The notes under the pieces: generated by a model
Database searches by the model: none
Told to the model about the DNA's origin: nothing
The model's input: the letters and a program-made list of their open reading frames with translations, nothing else
Shown here: positions 52,725-61,288 of the stretch, piece by piece
Position numbering within the stretch: the first letter of the stretch is position 1
Layout of the letters: each line of letters begins with the position of its first letter
Program-made: the position numbers and the translations under genes
Origin: Algoriphagus zhangzhouensis
Lineage (GTDB): Bacteria > Bacteroidota > Bacteroidia > Cytophagales > Cyclobacteriaceae
Length of the DNA stretch: 64,000 bases
NCBI RefSeq assembly: GCF_900148515.1
Contig: NZ_FRXN01000006.1
Span: forward strand, 186,001-250,000
Reading direction: 5' to 3'

Positions 52725-54179
52725 TTATAGGGTCTTTGTAAAGGAAATTCGAATTCTGGCTTGGAAATCCTTGATAACCTTGAAAATCTCAATTAGAGTT
52801 ACAGATTGTACTTTCGTTAATGAATCCAGCGTCAAAAAGTTTTTGGGTTTTTCTTTTTTATCCAAAATCAGCTGGGCCTGATTTTCCAATCTGAGAGACA
52901 TGAGGTAATTGAAAGCATGGATCAATTCCTGAGTTTCCGGCATGGTGAATACTCCTTTTTGCCTCAATAACTCTATCCTCCGGACAGTATTGGTTTCGTG
53001 AATTTGATGCTTCAAGGCAAATACTCGAGCAAGATCCACGATCGGGCGCATGGTTTGCTTCAAGTTCAGTTGCTTTTCGCCATCAATCTTTTCAGTTCTG
53101 ATGGTTCTAAAAAAAGTCAAAGGCGGCTCGTATTGAAGAGCATTATGTCCCAAATTGATGAAAAATCTCTCTGAGGCTTTTTCCAAAAGATTACCCATGT
53201 GCACTTTCAATTCTTCAAGCAGACTTTCTTTTCCATAGATGGCTCTGCAATCAAAGAAAGTAGAATAGTTCATCGTGTTTTCCTCAGAGGCATCCGAAAT
53301 CCACGTTTCGTAATTTCTTTTCCAATGAGAAAGAGAATGAGTCCATTTGGGATTCATAGCCATTAATTCACCCGAGCAAAAGTCAATTCCAATTTGATTG
53401 AGTGCAGTAGAAACTCGAGTAGCGAAATCTAAAAAATATTCTCTTACAGCTTCTCTATGTTCATTCGCTTTGTCCTCATAAATAATGGCGTTGTCCTGGT
53501 CGGTTTTTAATGTCAACTCGCCGCGACCTTCACTTCCCAATACGAAAAAGACAAATTTGGCAGGGGCAGGTCCGATTTCTTTGATGACCCGTTCTATGAC
53601 ACGCTGCGTAATCGTATCCGCCACAGTCGTGATGATTTGATTAACATAGCCGGCTTTCATACCTCTGGAAAGTAGCAGATGGATGATCTCTGGCATGTGA
53701 TGCCACTTTTCTTTCAATTCCTCGATTTGGCGTGCCTCTTTTACAGATTGGATAAACATGAAAGGTCCCTGGCTTTGCTCTGTCAGGACTTTCGTTCGAG
53801 AAATCCAGCCAATGTATTGATTGTTTTCTTGGACAAGGAGGTATCTGGATTTTGTTCGAAACATCAATAGCAAAGCTTCTATTAAGCTAGCTTCAGAATG
53901 GATGGAGATCATGGTTTTCTCCATGATTTGGGATACTTCTGTTTCAAGTGGAAGTCCCAAAGCGAGTGCTTTATCTCTAAGAGTAATGTCGGTGATATAG
54001 CCTTGGATTTCTTGGGGGCTTGAACCGATAAAAAGACAACTAACCTGCTCATTAGCCATTTGGGTAGCACAAGTTTGAATAGAAGTGCTGGGAGAGGCTA
54101 TCCTCAAATGTCTGACATGGAGGTCTCGGACATATTTTGAATAAAATTGATCTGAAATAAAAGGTGAGTTGTTTTTCAT
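52725..54179 (-). CDS. CBS-DUF294 nucleotidyltransferase-like protein
   Basis: A 484-residue cytoplasmic protein. Two CBS repeats span about 15-140 and should bind an adenine nucleotide. DUF294 (about 145-290) has the nucleotidyltransferase signature LGSEGRGE (214-221) and TDQDN (226-230). The C-terminal DUF294_C substrate domain spans about 320-470. It resembles the regulatory half of GlnD-like proteins but lacks HD and ACT domains. Target unknown. Divergent from gluconokinase with 53 bp between. Confidence 0.87.
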   Translation of the reverse strand: MKNNSPFISDQFYSKYVRDLHVRHLRIASPSTSIQTCATQMANEQVSCLFIGSSPQEIQGYITDITLRDKALALGLPLETEVSQIMEKTMISIHSEASLIEALLLMFRTKSRYLLVQENNQYIGWISRTKVLTEQSQGPFMFIQSVKEARQIEELKEKWHHMPEIIHLLLSRGMKAGYVNQIITTVADTITQRVIERVIKEIGPAPAKFVFFVLGSEGRGELTLKTDQDNAIIYEDKANEHREAVREYFLDFATRVSTALNQIGIDFCSGELMAMNPKWTHSLSHWKRNYETWISDASEENTMNYSTFFDCRAIYGKESLLEELKVHMGNLLEKASERFFINLGHNALQYEPPLTFFRTIRTEKIDGEKQLNLKQTMRPIVDLARVFALKHQIHETNTVRRIELLRQKGVFTMPETQELIHAFNYLMSLRLENQAQLILDKKEKPKNFLTLDSLTKVQSVTLIEIFKVIKDFQARIRISFTKTL

Positions 54180-54194
54180 CTTTCACAAATTAGC

Positions 54195-54209
54195 CAATCT
54201 TTAAGATTG
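54195..54209. promoter_or_regulatory. 15-bp palindrome between divergent genes
   Basis: CAATCTTTAAGATTG is a perfect palindrome around one central base in a 53-bp divergent gap, 24 bp before the gluconokinase ATG. It may be an operator for either gene; no regulator is assigned. Confidence 0.4.
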
Positions 54210-54232
54210 ATTGATCATCTTTTGGAGCATAT

Positions 54233-54712
54233 ATGTTAATAATCGTCACAGGCGTTTCTGGTACAGGAAAAACCACCATTGGGAATGCATTATCAGAGCA
54301 TTTTCAGATTCCTTTTTACGACGGGGACCTTTTTCACCCTGCCGAGAACATTGCAAAAATGAGTGCCGGACATCCTTTGGATGATAATGATAGAAAACCT
54401 TGGTTGGAGCTTTTAGCTCAAAAAATGCTCGACTCGAAAGAAAGCGGAGGATGTATATTGGGTTGCTCGGCCTTAAAAGAAAAATACAGACAGATCCTTT
54501 CGGTGGATCCAGAGATCCATTGGGTCCACTTGATCGGAGATCGAGATTTGATTTGGGATAGAATGACTGCCCGTCAAAATCACTTTATGAAAGCCGGTAT
54601 GCTGGATTCACAATTTGCAACTTGGGAAGAACCGGATTACGGAGTCAAAATTTCCATTGACCAAAGCCCTGATAATATGGTTGCAGAAATATTGGATCAT
54701 CTAGAGCCTTAG
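54233..54712 (+). CDS. gntK: gluconokinase
   Basis: A 159-residue P-loop kinase with GVSGTGKTT (about 7-15), YDGDLFHPAENIAKMSAGHPLDD (substrate-binding) and CSALKEKYRQ. This is the thermoresistant gluconokinase family. It makes 6-phosphogluconate from gluconate and ATP. It has normal length and is possibly linked to the sugar dehydrogenase at 15.4-18.2 kb by pathway only. No gluconate transporter is adjacent. Confidence 0.9.
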   Translation: MLIIVTGVSGTGKTTIGNALSEHFQIPFYDGDLFHPAENIAKMSAGHPLDDNDRKPWLELLAQKMLDSKESGGCILGCSALKEKYRQILSVDPEIHWVHLIGDRDLIWDRMTARQNHFMKAGMLDSQFATWEEPDYGVKISIDQSPDNMVAEILDHLEP

Positions 54713-54783
54713 GATTTTACAGGATTGGATTGTTTTCTAGGTTTCAATGCCCGAAATTCATTGTCTCACCTTGAATAACCGAT

Positions 54784-56154
54784 ATGAAACTTCAAAAACT
54801 CGTCTTTTCCTTGGTTGCGTGGCTTTTTGCCGGAGCTGTTTTTGCCCAAGATATCTTGGTCCTGAATGTCAATATTGTGACAATGGATGGGGAAGAGGTT
54901 CTGGAAAATCATGCGATTTATGTTTCTGATGGATATATCAAAGATATCATTCCTCAATCTCCTCAAACTCCAAGAATGACTGCAGATTTGGTGGTTGATG
55001 GACGTGGAGCTTATATCTACCCAGGTTTAGCGGAGTTTCATGCCCACCTTCCGGTATCCAACGATGGAAGCACTCAATTACAAGAAGAGTCACTTTGGTT
55101 ATACTTAGCAAATGGTGTTTTGAGGATTAGAAGTATGCTCGGACATCCCACCCATGTTGCATTGAGAAGCAAGGTGAATTCTGGAGAGTTGATGGGGCCT
55201 CGGGTTTTTATTTCAGGGCCTTCCTTTAATGCCAACTCAGTGACCAGTCCAGATCAAGCTGCTCAAATGGTAAGAGAACAAAAAGCAGCAGGATATGATC
55301 ATTTGAAAATCCACCCAGGAGTAGAATTGGATGAGATGTGGGCGATTTCCAAAACAGCCAAAGAACTAGGAATTCCCTTTGGCGGTCATGTCCCTTTGGC
55401 AGTAGGAATTGACAATGCATTAGCAAGTGGATTTAAATCCGTGGAGCATATGGATGGCTACATGGAAGGTTTATTGCCTGATGATCTCGAAATTGATATT
55501 ACCACTTCCGGTCCTTTCAATCTAAAATTGGTTGGCCAGGTTCAAATGGAAAAACTGCCAGCATTGATTCAAGAAACGCTGGACCAAGGAACTTATATCG
55601 CGCCGACATTGACACTTTTTGATCGATATTTTGGCTATATCCCAGCAGATGAATTTAGAAAAGCTCCTGAGATGAAATATTTGCCTGGGCCATTGATCCA
55701 GCAGTGGGTGAATACAAAAAAGCAATTAGAAAGAGCTGGTATGTTGGATGAGGTAAATGTGGCGCCTTATCTGGCTTTTCGTAGAAAGCTTTTCATGGAA
55801 CTTCACCAAGCTGGCGTTCCAATGATTTTAGCTTCCGACTCTCCACAAGTATTTAATGTTCCAGGTTTTTCTATCCAACATGAATTGGCTTTGATGTCTG
55901 AGGCTGGAATGTCCAATTATGAGATCCTAAAAACTGGCTCGGTTGTTCCTGCGCAGTACATGGGGAGAGAAAATGAGTGGGGAAAGATCAAGAAAGGTAT
56001 GGCGGCTGATTTTGTGATGGTGGATAAAAATCCTTTGGAAGATCTGAAAACTCTTCAAAATCCAAAAGGAGTGATGATGGCTGGAGAATGGCTTTCCCAA
56101 GAAAAATTACAAGCCGAACTGGATCGAATCGAAAACAATCACATTAGAAAGTAG
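54784..56154 (+). CDS. exported amidohydrolase-family protein
   Basis: A 456-residue protein with a Sec signal (MKLQKLVFSLVAWLFAGAVFAQ). The metal motif is HAH at His86 and His88 (GLAEFHAHLP), with further ligands at KIHPGV (His near 177), FGGHVPLA and LASDSPQ, and a C-terminal GMAADFVMVDKNP segment. Same family as the gene at 41662-43239 but only distantly similar. Substrate unknown; periplasmic. It follows gluconokinase by 71 bp. Confidence 0.87.
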   Translation: MKLQKLVFSLVAWLFAGAVFAQDILVLNVNIVTMDGEEVLENHAIYVSDGYIKDIIPQSPQTPRMTADLVVDGRGAYIYPGLAEFHAHLPVSNDGSTQLQEESLWLYLANGVLRIRSMLGHPTHVALRSKVNSGELMGPRVFISGPSFNANSVTSPDQAAQMVREQKAAGYDHLKIHPGVELDEMWAISKTAKELGIPFGGHVPLAVGIDNALASGFKSVEHMDGYMEGLLPDDLEIDITTSGPFNLKLVGQVQMEKLPALIQETLDQGTYIAPTLTLFDRYFGYIPADEFRKAPEMKYLPGPLIQQWVNTKKQLERAGMLDEVNVAPYLAFRRKLFMELHQAGVPMILASDSPQVFNVPGFSIQHELALMSEAGMSNYEILKTGSVVPAQYMGRENEWGKIKKGMAADFVMVDKNPLEDLKTLQNPKGVMMAGEWLSQEKLQAELDRIENNHIRK

Positions 56155-56279
56155 GAAGGTTGAATTCTAAAATCTGAATTCAGAATTCTGAAAAATTTAA
56201 GGATTTAGCTCATGAAAGGAATTTCCAGAAAGTAAAGATTACATCCAATAAAAGTTTCCAAGCTTGTCAAAATTATCCT

Positions 56280-57416
56280 ATGAAATACACCTCGATTTTA
56301 TACGCTTCAGGTCTTTTGTTATTAACAATGGCCTGCAAGCAAGAAAAGACCCAAGAACCTATTATTGAAGATATTGAACTGATGATCAAAGCTGAAAAAG
56401 TGGCCGAACAGGACGGTCAAGCTGTTTTCCATTATGTATTGGACAATGGAGATATGCAGGTAGAAATGACAAACTATGGTGGAACCATCACCAAAATAAT
56501 AACCCCAGATAAGAATGGTAAAAAGGAAAATGTGATTTTGACCTTTGATACCGTAGAGGAGTTTTTAACCAAAAGCAATCCTTTCTTTGGAGCTACAGCA
56601 GGCCGAATTGCCAATCGAATAGCAAAAGGTGAATTTACCTTGGACGGAGAGACATATAAATTGGCTAAAAACAATGGACCGAATCATCTCCATGGGGGCA
56701 ATGTTGGTTTCAACAAAAAAGTCTGGGCTGGAGAGCCTTATTCCAATGATAGCACGATAGGGGTGAAGATGACTTATTTGAGTGTGGATGGGGAGGAAGG
56801 GTATCCTGGAAATTTGGAGAGTACTTTATGGATGGAGTTGACCTTATCCAATACGCTTCGGATTCAATTTGAGGCAGAGACAGATCAAAAGACCATTGTG
56901 AACTTGACCAATCACACGTATTTCAACTTGACGGGAGTAAAGAGAAATGTTTTGGGGCATGAATTCCAATTTTGGGCAGATGCCTATACTCCAGTTGACG
57001 AAGGTTTGATCCCAACGGGTGAGATTAGAGATGTGAAAGGAACTCCTTTTGATTTCAGGGATCCAAAGATTCTAGGAGACCAAGTGGAAGCAAATGGTGG
57101 AGGATTTGATCATAATATGGTGATGAAAATGGAGAAAGGTTCAGAGATGAAGCACTTTGTTCATGTGAAAGACCCTGAAAGTGGAAGGGTAATGGATATG
57201 TATTCTGATAATGTGGGAGTGCAATTCTATACTGCCAATTTCGTCTCCAATTTTGAAGGTGCTGATGGAAAAATATATGATAGGCAATGGGGCTTTTGCT
57301 TGGAATCTCAGAATTGGCCAGATGCAATTAATCATAAGAATTTTCCTAGTCCAATCCTCAATCCTGGCGAAAAATATGAACATACGATTGAGTATAAGTT
57401 CTCAGTCGATGAATAA
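56280..57416 (+). CDS. galM: aldose 1-epimerase, lipoprotein
   Basis: A 378-residue lipoprotein (LTMAC, lipid Cys19), an uncommon location for a mutarotase but seen in Bacteroidota. Catalytic motifs are intact: NRIAKGEF, NHLHGG, VNLTNHTYFNL (His about 214) and the C-terminal CLESQNWPDAINH with catalytic Glu. It interconverts alpha and beta anomers of galactose or glucose-like sugars. It follows the amidohydrolase by 125 bp; ends at a shared terminator. Confidence 0.92.
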   Translation: MKYTSILYASGLLLLTMACKQEKTQEPIIEDIELMIKAEKVAEQDGQAVFHYVLDNGDMQVEMTNYGGTITKIITPDKNGKKENVILTFDTVEEFLTKSNPFFGATAGRIANRIAKGEFTLDGETYKLAKNNGPNHLHGGNVGFNKKVWAGEPYSNDSTIGVKMTYLSVDGEEGYPGNLESTLWMELTLSNTLRIQFEAETDQKTIVNLTNHTYFNLTGVKRNVLGHEFQFWADAYTPVDEGLIPTGEIRDVKGTPFDFRDPKILGDQVEANGGGFDHNMVMKMEKGSEMKHFVHVKDPESGRVMDMYSDNVGVQFYTANFVSNFEGADGKIYDRQWGFCLESQNWPDAINHKNFPSPILNPGEKYEHTIEYKFSVDE

Positions 57417-57423
57417 AAGAAAC

Positions 57424-57447
57424 CCCTCCGAATTCAAATTTGGAGGG
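57424..57447. terminator. hairpin terminator between convergent galM and crp-like genes
   Basis: CCCTCC (57424-57429) with GGAGGG (57442-57447), extended by AATT pairing in the loop. T-runs are weak (ATTTATTAATT on plus, GGTTTC on minus), so the plus-strand role is only likely. Confidence 0.55.
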
Positions 57448-57456
57448 ATTTATTAA

Positions 57457-58035
57457 TTATTCTGAAGAAGAAATCCGTTTTCTAATTCGGCTCAAAGATT
57501 CAGGTTTTACACCTATATAACTGGCAAGGTGGTATTGAGGAATTCGCTGGATTAAATCAGGTCTTGATTTCAAAAGTTTTAAGTAGCGCTGTTCAGGTGA
57601 GTCGGTATAATAGGAAGTCAAAGCTTCTCTTTGCTCAGAAAATGCAGCTTCCATGATGGTTCTTGAAATAGTTTCAAACCTGGGGAAGCGTTTAAAAATA
57701 GCCTGAGCTTGCTCTTCATCTCCTACTACAACTGTTGTGTCTTCTACGCAAACCCAATTATGGGTAGCAGAATTTTCTGGAGTAAAACCATTAAGCGAAA
57801 TAGCCCATTGTTCCTCCGTAAAAAAGTTGGTTGTTTTTTCTTCTCCATCAGTCAAAATGTATTCTCTAATACAGCCACTTAGAATGAAATATGTTTTGGA
57901 TGATTTTTGGCCTTGTCTCAATAAATAGTCTCCTTTTTCGAAGGATTGGGTTTTCATGGTCTGAGCTATAGCTTCAGCCTCTTCTTTTGTTAGAGAAGAA
58001 ATTTTGGAAAAGTAGTTTACAAATTTATTATCCAT
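57457..58035 (-). CDS. Crp/Fnr-family transcriptional regulator
   Basis: The ATG at 58035 (MDNKFVNYFSKISS) is preferred; an ATG 11 codons upstream at 58068 is also in frame. About 192 residues. The cNMP-binding fold covers about 15-130 (YLLRQGQKSSKTYFILSGCIREY) and a C-terminal helix-turn-helix lies in IPQYHLASYIGVKPESLSRIRKR. The recognition helix keeps Glu and Arg in the positions that read GTGA in E. coli CRP (E181 and R185 equivalents). No Cys cluster for an Fe-S FNR. A GTGA-N6-TCAC palindrome lies just upstream. Effector unknown. Confidence 0.87.
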   Translation of the reverse strand: MDNKFVNYFSKISSLTKEEAEAIAQTMKTQSFEKGDYLLRQGQKSSKTYFILSGCIREYILTDGEEKTTNFFTEEQWAISLNGFTPENSATHNWVCVEDTTVVVGDEEQAQAIFKRFPRFETISRTIMEAAFSEQREALTSYYTDSPEQRYLKLLKSRPDLIQRIPQYHLASYIGVKPESLSRIRKRISSSE

Positions 58036-58079
58036 GGAATTAGGCTGTTTCGAATAAATGAAAGTCATACCTGATTTTT

Positions 58080-58092
58080 GGTATCAGATACC
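58080..58092 (-). promoter_or_regulatory. 13-bp palindrome GGTATCAGATACC
   Basis: Perfect palindrome 45-57 bp upstream of the Crp/Fnr start codon. Possible second operator; no match to a known motif. Confidence 0.35.
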
Positions 58093-58100
58093 CCTTTCAA

Positions 58101-58116
58101 AGTGAAATGTTTCACT
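58101..58116 (-). promoter_or_regulatory. CRP-consensus-like operator AGTGAAATGTTTCACT
   Basis: A perfect 16-bp palindrome whose core is GTGA-N6-TCAC (58102-58115), the E. coli CRP consensus layout. It is 66 bp upstream of the chosen regulator start and overlaps the serine hydrolase stop codon. It suggests autoregulation. Confidence 0.55.
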
Positions 58117-59689
58117 CGGTTTCTTTGGCTTGGAAAGAAATATTCAATTGCTGCACTTTTGGATCCTTTTCTGGCGTAAGGGTAAAGAATATGTTTATTA
58201 GTCCATTTTGGGCTGTTATTTTATAGCTTCCTCGTAGCTGATTCAAAGGGTTAAGTTCACCTATGATTTCTATCGTGCCAGCCTTATCAATAAGCTCTTG
58301 TATAGCTGTAATTCGCTTCTCCCTTGATTTATCTAAATAGAAATTCTCAGCCAATATTTTTCCCTCCAATTCTGAGTCCCAATTCTGAATAAGCTGAGTG
58401 ATTTGTTCCTGTCGTTCTAATAAAATATCGGAAGCAGGTAATTTCCTTGGCCTTAAATCTGCTGTTTCAAATAACAGTTTACTGATGTCTGAGAAAGGCC
58501 AAGGTGTGGTGTAAGTAAGGTTACAAAATGCCATAATCCCAACACCATATTCTGGGTAAAAAGTATAATTGCTTCCAAAGCCAGGTAATGCTCCTCCATG
58601 GGAAACTCTTTTCAGCCCATCGCAGTATTCCGTAATTCCAAGACCAAATCCATATCCCGATAGAGTAGGGCAAGGAGCTCCATTATAGTCTCTTGAATTG
58701 GCGCCGAGTCTTGGAAATTGAGGGGTTTGCATTTCCCTCAAAGAACTTCTTTTAATTGGACCATTGTCCTCACCATTTCTTGGAGGCCATGCGGATAAAT
58801 GTAAGCTGACATATTTGCTAAAGTCTTCGATGGAAGTAATAAGGCCTCCCATTGAACCATAAGAGCCATCGTGCAGCATGGGTTCCAATTTCCACTGGTC
58901 ATCTTCCCATCTGTAACCAATGGCCAGTTGCTCTTCCGGGATCCCTTCAAATTCCCAATAAGTGTTTTCCATACCTAATGGAAGAAGGATGTTTTTAGTA
59001 ATGTATTCTTGGTAGGGAACGCCTGACACTTTCGAAACAATATTGCCTAAAAGCGCATAACCCGTATTGCTATATTCATATTCAAAGGAAGGTATATTAG
59101 AGAAAGAAATTCCTTCTTTAACTAAATCAATCAACATTTCATCGGGTTCATCCAGTTGGCGATCTCCCCAAGGATTATCTTCAGGGAATCCTGCTGTCAT
59201 TGTCAACAGGTTTTCAATGTCTATGATTGGAGCATCTTGCGTTAAATAATCCAAGTTTGACATTTCAGGAATGTATTTACTCACTGGGTCATTAAGAGAG
59301 AGTTTTCCCTCATCCCTCAGTTTCATAATCGCCATAGCAGTAAAGCTTTTGGTCATAGATGCTATTCGGAAAGAAGAAGAGGTGGCCGCAGAGATTTCTT
59401 TTTCAAGATTTATGAGTCCATAGGTCGCCGTGGCAACCAATTCATTGTCTACAACTATTCCAAATGCAGCTCCTGGGATATTGTTGGCTTTTGCATGTTC
59501 TTCTAATAATACCTGAAATTGAGGAGCGATCTTCTTGATTTTTTCTTTCCGATCATCCGGGTTAAAAACAGGTTTTTTATAAGAATCAGAAAAAGTAGGA
59601 TTGCTTTCAGCTTCTGAAATACTTTCTTGTTTTGGGCTGCAAGAGAAAAGAATACTAACAAAAAAAATAACAGGTATAATGTATTTCAT
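58112..59689 (-). CDS. beta-lactamase/PBP-fold serine hydrolase, lipoprotein
   Basis: A 525-residue lipoprotein (LFSC, lipid Cys17). Class C beta-lactamase motifs are intact: Ser111-x-x-Lys114 (SMTK), Tyr206-Ser-Asn208 (YSN) and His364-Gly-Gly366 (HGG). About 50-430 is the catalytic domain and about 430-525 a C-terminal extension. Such lipoproteins are usually esterases or D-amino-acid peptidases, not true beta-lactamases. It is upstream of the regulator gene on the same strand, and its stop is within the palindrome. Substrate unknown. Confidence 0.88.
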   Translation of the reverse strand: MKYIIPVIFFVSILFSCSPKQESISEAESNPTFSDSYKKPVFNPDDRKEKIKKIAPQFQVLLEEHAKANNIPGAAFGIVVDNELVATATYGLINLEKEISAATSSSFRIASMTKSFTAMAIMKLRDEGKLSLNDPVSKYIPEMSNLDYLTQDAPIIDIENLLTMTAGFPEDNPWGDRQLDEPDEMLIDLVKEGISFSNIPSFEYEYSNTGYALLGNIVSKVSGVPYQEYITKNILLPLGMENTYWEFEGIPEEQLAIGYRWEDDQWKLEPMLHDGSYGSMGGLITSIEDFSKYVSLHLSAWPPRNGEDNGPIKRSSLREMQTPQFPRLGANSRDYNGAPCPTLSGYGFGLGITEYCDGLKRVSHGGALPGFGSNYTFYPEYGVGIMAFCNLTYTTPWPFSDISKLLFETADLRPRKLPASDILLERQEQITQLIQNWDSELEGKILAENFYLDKSREKRITAIQELIDKAGTIEIIGELNPLNQLRGSYKITAQNGLINIFFTLTPEKDPKVQQLNISFQAKETE

Positions 59690-59842
59690 GCTATGGATGT
59701 CTAAGTCTTAAACCTTTTTAAGTCAATAATTTAAATTTTATCACAGAAGGGAGCAGGGGTATTTCTAAGTATTATTTATTCTATGAAGTTCAAATTATAA
59801 TTTACCTCAATTTCCACTTTTGAAAAATGAGAAGAGTGAAAA

Positions 59843-60652
59843 TCAATTCGTTTTTCGGATTCCTTGGTAAAAACTATCCAGAAATAAAGAGTTGTGAGTT
59901 TCATCTTTATAGAATTCCGTAGTCAAAGTGATCCCTTCTTTTTTCTTCAATTCCTGAATGAACTCTTCAATTTTTGTTCTATGAAATTCAGGTTGAGATT
60001 GGTAAGTCACATGGATTTTGACATTCTCTTTTGCCTCACTTTTTTTTAATTTTTCGATGACTTCTCCATTGCTATACCAGATCGAAGGGTCATAGATTTG
60101 CATCACTTCAAAAGGATGTTCTAGCGATAAAATATATCCTCCAAAGTAGCCTCCATATGAATGCCCGACCAGAGTTTCGTGTCCGCTAGTCGAATAGTTT
60201 TTATTGACATCTGGAATCAGTTCTTTATTTAGGTAATTATAAAAAATCATTCCTTTGCCTGAGTTGGAGTCATTGTACCAAGTTGAATCCACTTTTTCTC
60301 CATCGTATTCGGTCCTTGATTGGCTGAATGTGAGATCTTGTCCTCTTTTCTTTTCCCAATCTATGTGAGGGATTCCAACTACAATGGACTTTGCAATCTT
60401 TCCATCAGCCCCCAAATAAAAAGTAAGTTCTTTGATCAGTTCAAATCTCCATTCGGCATCCAAGACGTAAATCACGGGGTAGCTTAATGAATCACTGTAA
60501 TTTAATGGAAGGCTTACCCAGTAATCTCTCGTTTCATTGAGATGTTTGGATTCGATTTGATGCTTAAAGGACTGATCTATACAAACCAATTCCTGAGCAA
60601 TCAAAATAGGGGAAATCAATAGAAAGATGATAAGGAGTAATGCTTTCATCAA
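59843..60652 (-). CDS. exported alpha/beta-hydrolase, esterase-like
   Basis: A 269-residue protein with a Sec signal (MMKALLLIIFLLISPILIAQ). It shows the esterase-D fold: DYWVSLPLNYSDSLSYPVIYVLDAEW and nucleophile elbow GHSYGGYFGG (Ser165). The catalytic His is near the end (ETHNSLF). Related to the enzyme at 44245-45288 but smaller. Siderophore or short-chain esterase activity is typical; substrate unknown. Probably monocistronic. Confidence 0.85.
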   Translation of the reverse strand: MMKALLLIIFLLISPILIAQELVCIDQSFKHQIESKHLNETRDYWVSLPLNYSDSLSYPVIYVLDAEWRFELIKELTFYLGADGKIAKSIVVGIPHIDWEKKRGQDLTFSQSRTEYDGEKVDSTWYNDSNSGKGMIFYNYLNKELIPDVNKNYSTSGHETLVGHSYGGYFGGYILSLEHPFEVMQIYDPSIWYSNGEVIEKLKKSEAKENVKIHVTYQSQPEFHRTKIEEFIQELKKKEGITLTTEFYKDETHNSLFLDSFYQGIRKTN

Positions 60653-60891
60653 TTGAGGAAATTAAGTTTTGTGACTCGGTGCTATGGAAAAGCTTGAATC
60701 TACAAATCTTCAGGAGAATTCCTGTATTTGGAAAAGGATCGTGCTGCCATGTATTAATTCTCCATTAAGACAATTTTTGATGTAACCCAAAATGAAAAAC
60801 TAAAATCCTGTCTGTTTACCTTTTTCAAAAACGCTGATATAGAAATGTTCGAAGGGTGTTCTTTGGATATAAATTACCTTTAATCAGAAAT

Positions 60892-61287
60892 ATGAAAAAG
60901 CTGTTTTTATTGCCTCTTTTGCTGACTTTAATGATTTTTTCTTGCAAAGATTCTGAGGATGATGAACCTCAAAAGGATTGGTTGGAACTGATAACAGGGC
61001 AGTGGATTCGGGAGAATTCAGCTTGTGAAAATGCAGGATATACAATCAATGCTGATGGCACTTGGAAGTATGGGGCATTTGATGGCTGCCCAAATAATTG
61101 TGGTGTTTTTCCCTTTGGAGGAACCTATTCTTTTGTGTCCGGAAAATTGTCTTTCACGGGTGGGCCCGGTGAATCTGATAATCTCAGAGGTAGGGTGGAA
61201 TTGACTGAAAAAGTCCTTGAAATCTATGATGAAGATACGGGCGTTTTAATTTCAAGATACCTTCGGTTTGCTGGATGTCAGTCTTAA
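60892..61287 (+). CDS. small hypothetical lipoprotein
   Basis: The ATG at 60892 gives MKKLFLLPLLLTLMIFSCKD with lipid Cys18; the frame is open to 60856 but the signal peptide fixes the start. The mature part (113 residues) is beta-rich, with GTWKYGAFDGCPNNCG and a C-terminal RFAGCQS, like small lipocalin-type lipoproteins. Four extra Cys could form two disulfides. It converges with the GH3 gene one base apart. Function unknown. Confidence 0.65.
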   Translation: MKKLFLLPLLLTLMIFSCKDSEDDEPQKDWLELITGQWIRENSACENAGYTINADGTWKYGAFDGCPNNCGVFPFGGTYSFVSGKLSFTGGPGESDNLRGRVELTEKVLEIYDEDTGVLISRYLRFAGCQS

Positions 61288-61288
61288 A

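Noticed and set aside
58112-59689. Beta-lactam resistance gene
   Set aside because: The fold and motifs match class C beta-lactamases, but lipoproteins of this size are usually esterases or peptidases; resistance is not supported.
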